In this document: positions 46,230 to 57,839 of the stretch, piece by piece
Position numbering within the stretch: position 1 is the stretch's first letter
How the letters are laid out: every line of letters begins with the position of its first letter
Origin: Metaphire vulgaris
Lineage: Eukaryota > Annelida > Clitellata > Crassiclitellata > Megascolecidae
DNA length: 64,000 bases
Reading direction: 5' to 3'
Assembly: GCA_018105865.1 (NCBI GenBank)
Contig: CM030849.1
Span: 6,846,497 to 6,910,496, forward strand
Notes under the pieces: model-generated
What the model saw: only the letters and a program-made list of their open reading frames with translations
Told to the model about the DNA's origin: nothing
The model's database searches: none
Translations under genes and position numbers: made by a program

Positions 46230-47292
46230 AGGGTTTTCAAGGTGAAGAGGTAAAAGTTCTAATGTAAGATGTTTTCCAGTTACTTTGGCCGTGGTATTTA
46301 CGGTAGCAGTTAACTACATCGTCCTCGCAAGTGACAAAGCGGCTGCACAGCGACAAACGGATGAGTGAATTTATTTTTTTAATGATTAACTTCCATTTTG
46401 GGATTACTAATTTCGCATGGACGAATTGATTTCTAATTGAAAATGTGTTGAAAAGGTTTCACTGGTATAGGTTCTAACAATTCTCATCAGAGGACATCGT
46501 CGTTTTTTCAGCGACAGAACTTTTTAGTTTATATGCGACTGCCTATCTGGATCTACTTCCTTGACAACCACGAACTACGGATTGCGGAATATAGATTGTA
46601 TCCAGATTCAGCGCTCGTGAATACGTTGTTCAAAGCTTTACGGCAGCGTTTTATAAATATTTTTGTACTTTGACCTACTTCGTTGGTCCTTTAGAATATA
46701 TCGATTCGTGATAATGCTTTCAAATGTCTGTCTGCTTTTATTGTTACTCATGAGAAATGTTTTATGTCTTGTTTTTTCTGCTTCATTTCTACACATTTTG
46801 CCTTCAATTTCGGGGCCTGCATTTTCCAACCTCTTCCAAAAGTGACAAATGTTGCCACCGGGACATTTCAAACTACTTGCAAATGTGCGTTTTCGGTTTT
46901 CGACAAAATATGAGGGGGATACACAGTTCAATATTCAAATATGGCCAGATCCGATTAGTAGGCAATGACACGTGAGCATATACAATATTTAAGGGAGATA
47001 AACAGCTCAATAGCAGCATATGACTTGAGTATAGGTTAGCCGGCTATAGGATAACTAAAAGACTTGAATTAACTGAAAATGTTGTGTGTTATGTTTAATT
47101 ATGAATATCTCCATCGATTTTTCATATTTTGGCAATGACGATGCAATTTACATATACAACTTTTACAATGGCAATAATTTGCATATTAACCAGATTTAAT
47201 TTCGCATTTTATCAATTCATATTGAGTTCAATTAACCCTGACATCTGTACTGTTATCTCACTGCAAGTGATGCTAATCAATGTGAAAAACCT

Positions 47293-47334
<42 letters not shown>

Positions 47335-47375
47335 GCGTGTGTTTTTTCTGTTAAATATTAATGCTAATTAAAGTT
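46230..47375. other. Downstream flank and intergenic DNA
   Basis: To about 46300 it is the shared 3' flank of the ankyrin-cGAS-like genes. The rest shows no coding signal. An (AG)n microsatellite is at 47293-47331. Confidence 0.4.
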
Positions 47376-47540
47376 AAATAAGTAAGTAAGTAAAATCTCG
47401 TAAATATCTATAAGGCTTTAGAAAGTAGTACAGGCACTCAATAGGGGGCACGGGCTCCACGGGCCCCCTGTGGAGCCGCCACTGTGGGAAGATAATGCAG
47501 AATACGCCAAAACTGCTTATTCTGATGCGCTACATGTTAC
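47376..47540 (-). mobile_element. LINE 3' tail interrupted by a copied 80-bp patch
   Basis: TAAGTAAGTAAGTAAAATCT CGT at 47380 and CTGCTTATTCT at 47513 are the same LINE tail seen at 57842-57920. Between them, 47431-47510 is a copy of 46146-46225 (right end of MITE E plus the gene's own 3' flank) with about two differences. Confidence 0.75.
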
Positions 47541-47603
47541 ACGCTACACGCTACATGTTACTAATACTAATCAACGTTTTTATAATTTGATCTTCTTTCT
47601 TCT

Positions 47604-47960
47604 TTAGGTGCTGTGTATTTCTACGCTAGCGATCATGGATTTCCACTTTGTTCGATCTTGACACCCTCTTATTAATTCGATGTTATTCTTTACTCCTTCA
47701 ATTCCTTCTCGTAGAAAGTCTACAAAGGTGTTTCTCTGTTTTCCTCTTGCTCTTTTTCCCTCCACTTTTCCGGTTATTGCCAAATGTTCCAGGCCTCCTT
47801 TCCTCATATATGTGTCCGAAGAAGGAAAGTGACCTTCTTTGATGGTTACCATCAGACTTCTTTCTATTCCAATTTCATTCAAGATCTCTTCATTTGTTTT
47901 CCTTTCCGTCCATGCAATCTTCAGCATCCTTCGCAGAGACCACATTTCTGTGTCTTCCAA
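47604..47960 (-). mobile_element. LINE ORF C-terminal fragment (RTE/L1-like)
   Basis: MEDTEMWSLRRMLKIAWTER, KTNEEILNEIG, LEHLAITGKVEGKRARGKQR and WKSMIA are the signature end of RTE/L1-type reverse transcriptase polyproteins (WRRML...TN..VL...GH...G...G.R.RGR). The GH block is altered. No RT core is present. Confidence 0.8.
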
Positions 47961-48059
47961 TTTCTTTTACATAACCTTTTACATAACCATGTCTTAGCTC
48001 CATGCAAGAGGAATGACCAATCATAGCTTTTGAGCACTCTTAATCGTGTCTCTTAGTTA

Positions 48060-49084
48060 GTTTGTTACTTAATATGCCAACGTATATAGCGCTATAGTCA
48101 CAGCAGGCCAAGATCAAGAGCGCTTTACAGATTGCACTTAAATGAGATGTTAAACAAATGCGTCTTTAGTCTGGTAGCAAACATTTCTAGACTAGTCGCG
48201 TTAGTCACAATGTCGGGCAGCGAATTCCAGAGGAGGGGATTCCCCCGGGTGAAAGACCTCTCCCCAAATTTCAATGTCTTAGATGGAGGGGGTACAACCA
48301 ATTGGACCCGATTACATGAGCGAAGCTGCCGCCGACAGTCAGTAAGCGATGGCCTATGCACAAGTTCAGCCAAGTAGACTGGGCAGGCGGGATCATTGAG
48401 GGACCGGAATGTCAGGCTTCATCTCTTGTAGATGATGCGCTCAGGGATGCGCAGCCAGTGCAGCTTGTCCTTGAGTAAGGGGGTGACGTGCTCGCCTCGT
48501 CTGGCACCGTAGATCATGCGGGCAGAAGCATTGAGGATCGTCTGCAGACGGCTCAGTTGGGCATCTGGTAGGCCGAGGAGGATGCTGTTGCAGTAGTCGA
48601 TCCTCGTAATGACGACGGCACGCACGAGTTGGATCGCTGCCGACGTTGGAAGGTGCCGACGTATCGCCCTGATCCTCCGAAGCTGATAGAAGGAACTCCG
48701 AGTGACATTGCTGATGTGGCCATCGAGCGAAAGCGATTCGTCTAACAGGACCCCGAGGAGGCGTACTTGAGCCGACGGTACAATTTCAATCCCGTCAATG
48801 ACAAACGGTACACGGCTGAGCAAGTGCCTTCTCCTAGGAGTAGAAATCCACAGCACTTCGGTTTTGTCAGGATTCAGTGCTAGACGATTGACTTCAGTCC
48901 AATGTCTGATCTTTGTGATACAGGCGATGACACGATCGCGTAGTAGGTCCATGTCCTCAGGGAGGCATGAGGCGTATATCTGCACATCATCAGCATAGGC
49001 ATGCGCCGCCAGCCCACACGATTCAATGATTTGTCTCTTGTACGTACGTATCGCTTTGAGTTCCCAGAATGCTGCCTTGGCCAT
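48060..49084 (-). mobile_element. LINE RT fragment (CR1/L2-like) with YADD
   Basis: AHAYADDVQIYASCLPEDMD (catalytic motif, about 49010) and NRLALNPDKTEVLWIS lead into RLLGVLLDESLSLDGHISNV and ITRIDYCNSILLGLP. After a small frameshift near 48420, FTRGNPLLWNSLPDIVTNAT ends it at about 48125. Everything upstream of the YADD motif is lost. Confidence 0.88.
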
Positions 49085-49089
49085 TCTTA

Positions 49090-50874
49090 TTCTTGATGCT
49101 ATTCTTTCTCACATATCCCATCGCTGATTAGCATACTGCCTAAGCATTTGAACTGTTCCACTTCTTTGATTTGCCATTTAGTCTTACGCTGCTTGTGCTC
49201 TTTGCTCTTGGTAATCACCATGCAAACATGCAGTCTTTTTTATATTAATCTCTAAGCCTTTTCTTTCGCTTTCAATTGCTAATTTCTTTAGAAATCTATG
49301 CAATTTTATACACTTGTTACTAATTAGAAATTGCTGATATATGCAGAATTATGATCTACTATCTTAAATTTGTTTAATTCTTGATGGCTTATGTATCCCC
49401 TGAAATCACATATTCGTTAGCAGATATTTTCTATGAGTTCATCAATTAAGTTGTATATCTAATTTCTTAATTTTGCTTTATTATGTCTTTAGTGTTAGTT
49501 TAACATAAATCCACCATGTTATTCTTAATTATTAATTAATTATTTATTTTTTTGTTGAGCAACTTACGGGATATATATCCCTAGGTCAGCCTTTTTTCTC
49601 ATTGGAAAAAAAGTCTATAAATAATAATTTATGTCAATGAAATTAGTTAAGTGTTAATTGTTAGTCAAGTTTTTTTCTTCTTTGCTTCACATTGATATGT
49701 GTTTATTTTGGTTGTAAATGAAAAAAAATGAAAAATTGTGATTGATTGATTAAAGTTTTATAATTAAGGTTTACAGTATTTGCACTCTAATGAAGAAAAC
49801 ATGTATAGGCCTAACATTCTATTATTATAATGATTTATTTGTGTATGGTGTATGCTACTTCAGTTAAATTGAAAATAAATATACTTCATTCATTCAAAAT
49901 TCCTGATCAACTTTTTTTGTAATAACACTTTGGGAAATTTAAGGAAACCAGACTTTTGATCCAACGAGCAAATCTATTCATTCCACTCATAGTGCTTCTA
50001 AAATAGATATCATAGTGCTTCTAAAATAGATATCATAGTAGTCGCTTAATCCCAGGCACCTATACATGTACATTGTACAATATCTATTTCAGATCAGAAG
50101 ATACTACTTTATGTCAGCAAAAGCATTTGTAAGCAGAAAACATTCTAAACTCGCAAACTAGATTAACGAGAATATTATTTGATTAAATTTTAGTTTGAAT
50201 ATTCTTGCATCATTCGTTTCTTTTGGCTTTTGAACGTTCTGCTTCAAACTATAATGCGTACATTGCCAAGCAAACGATTGGGGAATAACGCGAAAGCTCA
50301 GATCTAAGACCCAGAAAAATCTCACTACTCTCGTCTCTTCGGAAAGTCGGATAGAAGGAGACGTCCTATTGTGATGAAGCGACCCGCCGATGTATGCAAT
50401 CTGAGCCTAACATAAAATGAACAAACAGAGTATCCACTGCCTTTCAATTAACACTTTCAATGCTAGGGATATCAGGCAACGTCCTTATTTAGGAACTGCG
50501 GGGCGCTGGGAACGTCATATGACGTCCTCGGTTTTAAGCAAGATGTTTTATCTTATGTGGTTTCCATAATAGAGATTTTAAGCTAATAAACAGTGATCTG
50601 TAGGTCTACTAAGTTTAAGTAGAGAGGAGCTTTTTGACATAAGACGAGCAGCAGCATTTAGAATCGATTGCAAAGTAGAAAGTACATTTTTAGGGAGACC
50701 AAAGTAAAGTGCATCTGCAATTTTCTAACCCAGAGATCAGCAAACTTTTTACAAGAAAGAATACATTTTGCAACAATTTCACGGGCAATAGTTAGAAATA
50801 AGCATGCAACTGGAGAAGAATAAAATATTTAAATTTAAAGTTTTTAAAACGAGATTTTGAACATATGTGTACAG
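49090..50874. other. Intergenic
   Basis: AT-rich. 49090-49350 still has a LINE-like minus-strand composition (continuing the 47604-type fragment), weakly. A duplicated CATAGTGCTTCTAAAATAGATAT phrase sits at about 49987-50035. No gene is seen. Confidence 0.35.
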
Positions 50875-51131
50875 TAGGGTGGAGTGAAAAAACTTTTTCT
50901 CAGTGATGTAAATGTAATAGTTTGGAAAAGTTGTGTTATGGTATAGAGAGAAACTGTGCCAAAAATCACTTAACTGGATTAATGTTTAGAGCCTCCCCAA
51001 GCGTCCTCAAGTTTCAGTAATATTGCTAATTGGCAATTGGGTATGTTGCTGCGTTGGGATATATCCTCTATTCCCACTGTCTCACACAAGGGTGCTGAAG
51101 TTAATTACGCCTTACCAGCTAGTGTGCCTGT

Positions 51132-52506
51132 GTGATGAAAAACAAGGTGCCTGTAAAGGATCGTGAATTTCTGTTGCATCAGCGAGGTGCTAGACGAATG
51201 ACCGTGGTAGGAATTGACATCACGGAATGTGGGAATATTCTAGAGAGGTTGGCAAGAAGACACTCAGAACTCTCCAAGGTCTCTGCATCACAACCATCCA
51301 CAAGTGGACAAGCAGATGTACCTGTTGAAGTCATCAGTAGGCCTAATGAAGATACATAGGCCTATACTTCAGATAGTGATACTCCTAACGATGACAATTA
51401 TGATCCGCCAGGAATTTCACGGCGAGAAACTGAGAGTAAGGTAAAAAAGAAGACCTCTTCACAAGTGCGAACTTCTCTGCCTAATATATCTTTAATAGCT
51501 GCATGACATGTATTCTGTATCAGATAAGGCAGGTAGCTGCCCTATCTTCAGCATGTTTTCAAGACATTGTACTAGTTTATGAAGGCGATAAAACCCTCAT
51601 TTAGACAGAAGCAAAATGAGAATTGAAGGGAAAGGAAAAGAACGGAACTGAATGAAGAGGAGGACAGCAATGTTATCGAATGTGTTTCTTTTGATGGAAG
51701 TAAGGATAAAACACTAGTGCCTAAAAAGAAAGATGGGATATATCATATGAAAACTGTTATTGAGGAGTGTGTGGCAATTGTTTAGGAGTCAGGTTGGTCA
51801 CGTTTCATCGAGAAAGAATCTGCGATTTGAATCAAAACGTGTATTGTGTACATGTTAAAAGAGAAAGGAGCTGACTTACAGAAACTGGTTGCTACTGGTT
51901 GCGATGGTACTGTAACTAATACTGGGAAATCAGGAGATGTTATGAGGTTGTTAGAAGAAGTAGGGTGACCTTTGCAGTGGGTCAACTACCGGTAGATGAC
52001 CTAAGGGGTTTCTGGTTCACTTGGTCAGCAGCTACAAACTTGTCAGAACTTTTCCATTGTAGTTTTCGATTTAATTGAAGGAGAGATACCCATTGTAACA
52101 TGCGAAGACTTAAGTCAGATAAGGCTTATCTGCCGGACGTTTGGAAGGCTATAACACAGAGTTTGGCATCACGCGACCCAAGAAAACTCGCACATTCAAG
52201 ATGGCTTGCAACAGCTAATCGAGGTACGGAAAACCCAACTGAAAATTTGAAAAACTAGCAACTTATGATACAAAAGTATATACTCCAGTCTGGTTTCATA
52301 TCGAAATGAAACCATCCTGCAAGGACGGAGGGCACCAACTTTGGAAGACAATTTCATTATCACGATATCTTCCTGTAGAACTTAAATTAGTAGTTGATCC
52401 GGCAATCCAGAGAAACGGCTACTTTGGACATGAAGAGAATCTACTGCTGGCAATGTTATCAGATGCAGATGCACAGCAACACATCAGAGAAGGTAGTGCT
52501 ATATGA
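51132..52506 (+). pseudogene. Decayed transposon protein of an uncharacterised invertebrate family
   Basis: Successive pieces in different frames: KDREFLLHQRGARRMTVVGI, then FDGSKDKTLVPKKKDG-like, EKGADLQKLVATGCDGT, a LQW block, SRWLATANR-like, and finally KPSCKDGGHQLWKTISLSRY followed by LPVELKLVVDPAIQRNGYFG. The order and motifs (D..KDKT, GCDGT, SRWL.TANR, IQRN..FGH.EN) match a protein I recall as common but unnamed in arthropod and cnidarian genomes and thought to be transposon-encoded. Many stops and frameshifts; not functional. Confidence 0.65.
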
Positions 52507-52759
52507 AGAATACTGAAAGCTAGACGTACTTCAAATATTACTCGAATTCCAAAATTCAAAAGTCCAGTGTTCAACGTTGATGTTGCCAGTTAGCCCTATA
52601 TTGACTTAATTAACTGGCACAAGAAATAACTATCAGCTCCTCCTCTACTTTCTAACCTCTCAGGCCAAGACATTTCTTCCTTGATAAAGAGCACAGATCA
52701 GCAGTTGAACTTTCAGAGATTTCAGTGCCATTCTCAGGCAACTGCAAGATGTGTGAAGC

Positions 52760-52934
52760 CAGGGTGCGATTTGTGAACTGGAGCAGTGGGAGATATGTCG
52801 AGCTTGGAGGGATGTATAGTTGTTGGGGAAGTGTAGCAGCGGGGGGATGTAATGTTGGGGATGTAGCAGTAGGGGGATGCTGTTGAGCAGTGGGGGGAAG
52901 GGAAATCCCCCTTCCCCCTACAAATCGCGCCCTG
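52760..52934. mobile_element. MITE nested in the 50875 transposon
   Basis: Ends CAGGGTGCGATTTGT / complement of CAGGGCGCGATTTGT; perfect 8-bp target duplication TGTGAAGC (52752-52759, 52935-52942). 175 bp, noncoding. Confidence 0.92.
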
Positions 52935-53500
52935 TGTGAAGCTATTAACTGAGACCAGTGCTGCAGTAGCCTATGTGGTCCAATTGCAAGAGAAGGACAC
53001 ATAAAGTAAAAGCATGCCTCTCTCAGGCTCATGCCATACTTTAGCACAAAATCAGACTTCATGAAAAACAACTGAAACCTGTGGTTTCACTGCAAAGCGC
53101 ACATTGTGTAATTGATCCGGCATGTACTGTGCTTTGCATATTGTGAGACATAACGAAGCTTGCCGCAGCACTACAGGGTCTATAAGTGTGCAAGTTGCAA
53201 TAGAAAATGTTTGTAATTCTGCTTACCTCTTTACAAAAGCAGTGTTGGATAATTGTATTGCTTGTATTATTAAAATAAAACAGTTGTACGTAAATGAATA
53301 AGGCCTATAAGCCAAAATGCAATAATTGCACAAAATGTCCAAACTTCATCGTCTTTGGGGAGGCTCTTAATGTTCATTTAAAAATTCAAAATTTTCACTG
53401 AACAAATCACTGATACCTTGCACAACTTTCCCCCACTATTAGAATTTTAAATTCGAAATTTTTTAAAATTTCGTCCTTTTCACTCCACCCTAGTGTACAG

Positions 53501-54150
53501 TGCAATCGTTATACATGCTGGGTTTTAAAAGAAAATATGACCATAGGTTCTATTGTTTGGCGATGCAACAAAATAGGCCTAATTTAAAGATCGTCCAAAT
53601 TCTTGGAGCCCCTTTAAATAAGGAAAGTATTTCATTCATGACGTTATAGCAGGCTTAACCCTCAATGGATCCTTGCTAGAAAGTTACGTTGCAGGTCCTT
53701 GGGGTGCAAATTGCACCCCTCCTTATTATCAGACACAATTCAAGACTGCAAGCTCACATTGAATGCACTGAAGATAATTACATATTAAAAACAGTGAATT
53801 GCATGATACATACTTAGTTTGTGCAATGAGATAGTGCAGCTAAGGGTCAGCAGGGGTATCGGGTTGCAAAATGCACAATGCACATACTATCTAGTATCTA
53901 CTAGTTATTGAATACCATATTTATTTGCAAAGTCCTTTGCAAAGCTGCTGCAAATGAAATATCAAAACCGCACATCTACTCGCATTTGTCACACAGTACA
54001 TTTGACTTATTGATAGAGTGTACTGGACAAGTCGGTCTAAAGCACTTATCGCAGAATTTGCGAGTCTATAGAAGTCGCAATGCAATTGCCGATTATTTCA
54101 TGAAGACGTCGTTTTGGATTGGATCTCTCTCAGCAGCATCGTCAGTCAAC
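53501..54150. other. Intergenic
   Basis: A TTAACCCTCAATGG sequence with a nearby GGGGTGCAAATTGCACCCC palindrome (53655-53719) looks like one end of a piggyBac-type element, with no partner end found. Otherwise nothing recognised. Confidence 0.35.
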
Positions 54151-54217
54151 ATGAAGCTCTTCAGCCTGACTCTGATTTCCGTCGTTTGTTGCTTCTTCAG
54201 CAGCTGCTATGGCAAAA
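54151..54217 (+). CDS. Possible signal-peptide first exon
   Basis: ATG opens MKLFSLTLISVVCCFFSSCY-GK, a good signal peptide (positive start, hydrophobic core, small residues), and ends at a consensus donor CAAAA|GTAAGA in phase 1. Phase-1 signal exons are common in secreted modular proteins. An upstream in-frame extension exists (from 53908) but reads as noise. No second exon was found downstream; the next sequence is LINE and microsatellite DNA, and an assembly gap lies at 56804. It may be a real gene running past the gap or an orphan exon. Confidence 0.4.
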
Positions 54218-54269
54218 GTAAGATTTTCACATTTTCATTTTTCAACGTACGCTTAATTAATCATCATCA

Positions 54270-54581
54270 TCAGTGTTTCTGTCTCTCGACAGGTCCAGGT
54301 ATCCAGTTTCTCCACTCCGATCGATTGCTTGCTTCTTCTTTGAGTTCCTGATATCCTTTATTCATCATCCACTCCAACATCATCTTTCTCGGTCTACCTC
54401 TCACTCTCTTTCCCTCCATTTTTCCTTCGATTATTGTTCTTAGTAGAGAGTCATGCCGGAGGACATGTCCCATCCAATTTCTCTGCCTTTTCCGGATTGT
54501 ATCTATCAGGCTTCTTTCTTCCTCTATCTCCTTCATGACTTCCTCGTTTGTTTTATGCTCTGTGTATTTTACTTTTAGCAT
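54270..54581 (-). mobile_element. LINE ORF C-terminal fragment (RTE/L1-like)
   Basis: HKTNEEVMKEIEEERSLIDT, IRKRQRNWMGHVLRHDSLL and EGKMEGKRVRGRPRKMMLEW are the RTE/L1 C-terminal signature (GHVLR..G..EGKR.RGRPR). Only the last ~100 codons remain. Confidence 0.88.
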
Positions 54582-54589
54582 TTTCCTCC

Positions 54590-55459
54590 AATTAATTAAT
54601 CATAATTCAAATTTAAATCTGTAGTTTATTGCATTAAAAATGTGTATAGCCTATGATTCAGTGGCGTACCTAGGTAATATGGCTCGGGGACGATGTTATA
54701 GGTGCCAAATTCGACCCGAATTATCCAATATCTTTTCAGAAATGTCAATTCTACTCTGGATATTCATGACTCGAAATGCATTTCACAGTTTATTATAACA
54801 AGCAATTCTTCGCCATTAACCAGTACAAAGCAACACAGTACAATGAGGATCTAATTAACAGAAATTGTGAAGCTGTCCATTAATTATGTCAACAAAATAG
54901 AGGTTGGGTTTTGAAAAAGTTTGACAGTCGTTCACAGAGGAGGGGAGGGAAAGGTCGAGAGAAGTTTATGTTAAGAATATTTTTTACAAATAATAACAAA
55001 ATGAAAATTTCACGGAATACAATTTATCACAAAGTATGACAAGCAAAAATGTCATCACCACATTCTCATACTTGATGAACAAAAACTCATCACCGCAAAA
55101 ATAATAAACCTTTTAGAAAACCCATCGCTGATTGCTTGACAGTTGTTGACAAAGGGAAGCGGTCAAAATTGCCCAAAATTGCTGACGTAATTAAGCAATT
55201 AATGGACATTCCCTATCCGTGTCCATCTAACGAAGTTTATCACTGCAGAGTATGGCTGGGTTTAATTCGAAACGACACAGCAATTTAATAATCTGTTTTG
55301 ATAAATTTTGATTTAAGCAATTTAATCATCTGGATCTGCTTTTCCAGTGGACACCAGCAGTAATTTTTTAGGTACCTTATCTGCTCTTTATCAGCGGTCA
55401 CCAGCTACATACTTTGCCAGATCAGACAATATGCATATTAAAGAAGCTGGATCTGCTTC
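54590..55459. other. Intergenic
   Basis: A single CAGTGGCGTACCTAGG hAT-type end lies at 54659 with no partner. Nothing else recognised. Confidence 0.35.
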
Positions 55460-55466
55460 TGCAACT

Positions 55467-55469
<3 letters not shown>

Positions 55470-55517
<48 letters not shown>
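55470..55517. repeat. TA microsatellite
   Basis: (TA)n, about 24 units. Confidence 0.95.
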
Positions 55518-55519
<2 letters not shown>

Positions 55520-55544
55520 TTTGCAAAAGCGGAAGACGGTTCAC

Positions 55545-56045
55545 ACGGACTTTCGTGTCATCTGGGTCCAGGCAGTGTCCTCGACACTCCATATTGAATG
55601 ACCTGATCCACAGAGCTTTATTCAGGGCAGGGATCCTTCCATCAAGGAACCGGCTGGTCTCTGTCGATCCGATGTGAAAAGGCCAGACGGCATGACCCTG
55701 ATCCCTGGCAAGCTGGCCGAAGCCTTGTCTGAGACGCAACGGTAGCAGACACCGTTGCTCCAACTTACCTACCCACCACTTCGTTCGCTGCAGGAGCCGC
55801 CGCAGAAGCCGATGCTGTCAGAAAAACGTCCAAATATCAAAATCTGGCAGCCACGTACACCTTCATGCCCATTGCATTCGAGACGCTAGGCCCCATCAAC
55901 AACGACGCTCTCTGTTTTCTTCGTGAGCTGGGTCGACGGTTAGCCAACAATCCGGAGATAACATGGAAGGCAGTTTCTTGTTCCAGCGTTTGTCAGTTAC
56001 AATTCAACGCTTCAACGCAATCGCCTTCCGAGGTCTTTTCCACAC
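55545..56045 (+). mobile_element. Retroelement polyprotein C-terminal relic
   Basis: Frames in order RHSILNDLIHRALFRAGILP, SDVKRPDGMTLIPG-like, AAGAAAEADAVRKTSKYQNL, FMPIAFETLGPINNDALCFL followed by RELGRRLA, and FQRLSVTIQRFNAIAFRGLF match the extreme C-terminus of a non-LTR polyprotein common in invertebrates (HR.L..AG..S..EP.GL...D.KRPDG...PW; ETLGP....FL.ELGRR). At least two frameshifts. The reverse transcriptase is absent. Confidence 0.75.
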
Positions 56046-56140
56046 CTCGAATCGGACAAGAGTTAGCAGCACATTATTTCTATGTCTTCGGACAATTTTT
56101 TTCACAAGCCCCTCGGGAATGAAGCACCGAGGGCATAAAT

Positions 56141-56179
56141 ATATACATGTATATATTTATAATTATATATATATATATA

Positions 56180-56275
<96 letters not shown>
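56141..56275. repeat. TA then TG microsatellite
   Basis: Interrupted (TA)n followed by (TG)n of about 27 units. Confidence 0.95.
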
Positions 56276-56277
<2 letters not shown>

Positions 56278-56803
56278 CGAGGCTCTCGTTCCGGTATGAC
56301 GTTCGTAACTCTCGTGGCGTGTTTACCGCAATTTTCTGGACATCGAAGAGGTGTCTCCTTCTCGTTTTTGGCAGTTCGAGTCGGGCTGTTTTGGAGTCTC
56401 CGTTTTTACTCTTCCTAGAGGATATTTTTGCCGGATTTCCTTGGTTTTAACGTTTTTAGTTCGCACGCTTCAGGTTTCGCACGCTTCAGGTATATATGTT
56501 TTGCTTTTCCACCATTGCACCCCTCCATCTCTATTCATATTCCCGCTCTCACCTTCGATAGCACTCCTCCCCAACCACATTCAGAAGCCGCTAATTTATT
56601 AATGTCATGCATTGGCTCGTCGGCACACTTCAATGAACACAGACTCCTCTCAGCTACGTCAGAAGAGCACGGGGCTATGCAGCGTATGCCGGACAGTAAG
56701 ACGATTGCACATAAAAGATGGGAGGATTCATCTACATGGACCCCACGCCAACCCTTGCCTAGGATCAAACAACCCCCCCCCCTACACAACGAATCGTTCA
56801 GTG

Positions 56804-56903
56804 NNNNNNNNNNNNNNNNNNNNNNNNNNNNNNNNNNNNNNNNNNNNNNNNNNNNNNNNNNNNNNNNNNNNNNNNNNNNNNNNNNNNNNNNNNNNNNNNN
56901 NNN
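56804..56903. other. Assembly gap (100 N)
   Basis: Exactly 100 undetermined bases, the conventional size for a gap of unknown length. Structure across it is unreliable. Confidence 0.99.
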
Positions 56904-56979
56904 ACCTAATGACAATGAAGAGAATCAAGACTAGAATTAGAAATTTTTCAATATTTTGTTTTGTCTTATAGGATTATAT

Positions 56980-57277
56980 CAGTGGCGTAGCGTGACTTTT
57001 GGGGGCCCGGGGCATCTTTGTCGTCATGGGGGCCCCAAAGTTCCAAAGTTTGGCTGACGAGCAAAAAAAAAAAAAGGTCATCAGCCTCCTTTACCCCTGA
57101 CGAGCAAAAAAAAAAAGGTCGCCGGCACGTTCACTTCTATGGTTAGGTTAAGCTTAACCCTAACCCTAACCTAGGTTAACCCTAACCTAACCCTAGCTTT
57201 AGACCCCTCTTGGGGGCTCCACACGGGGCCCGGGGGCAGTCAACAAAGTGCCCCCGCCCCCCCACGTTACGCCACTG
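56980..57277. mobile_element. hAT-type MITE with telomere-like interior
   Basis: Ends CAGTGGCGTAGCGTG / complement of CAGTGGCGTAACGTG; perfect target duplication GATTATAT (56972-56979, 57278-57285). The interior has GACGAGCAAAAAAAAAA twice and a run of CCCTAA/CCTAA units (57143-57197). It is the same family as 2132-2285. Confidence 0.93.
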
Positions 57278-57839
57278 GATTATATTAGTGAATATAGCTG
57301 TCAGTCAGCGTGAAATAAATCATTGGAAAAGTTAGTCACTGCATGAAATGACTGACCCTATTGGTCATATATTAACGCAATGACTGAAACTTTCAGTCAT
57401 TTCAATGCAATGAATAATTACACGTACGTTTTGACTGTAATATATACATATATAATTTTAATTTAATTAATAAAACATAATTTCATCTATTTTGCTATAT
57501 AACCACAAAAATTAATTAAATTTTGTGGTATTTTGACAAAAGTTCTTACATAAACAGTTTTGCTTGGATTGTTTGAGACAGGGTGTATATCTTATAGTGG
57601 TTCAGTTACAAATTCATCCTTCAAACAGCATGAACTATAATTAATTTTCTTTTGGTTGTAACTGAATCTACTGTCGATTTGTCAATTGAATACTTAACCA
57701 ATATAAATAAATATACGCACGGATGATGCTGATAAATTCCGCCACTAAGTTCAGCAATGTAGCGATAGAATGTCCAACCCTCAGAGATAAAGCGTGATCC
57801 GTTATAATATTTAGTAACTAATTCAGTAAATAAAGTAAA

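Larger units (their letters stand above)
50875..53492 (+). mobile_element. DNA transposon with 8-bp target duplication, 2618 bp
   Basis: Ends TAGGGTGGAGTGAAAA / complement (with one-base slack), flanked by perfect GTGTACAG (50867-50874, 53493-53500). The centre holds a decayed coding region (51132-52506). The 8-bp duplication fits hAT-like biochemistry, but I do not recognise the termini as a named family. Confidence 0.88.

Noticed and set aside
50440..50530. TTAACACTTTCAATGC next to a TCATATGACGTCC palindrome as another piggyBac end
   Set aside because: Termini do not match the confirmed element and no partner is visible.
53655..53719. piggyBac-like end TTAACCCTCAATGG with GGGGTGCAAATTGCACCCC
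   Set aside because: No second end with TTAA was found, so not called as an element.
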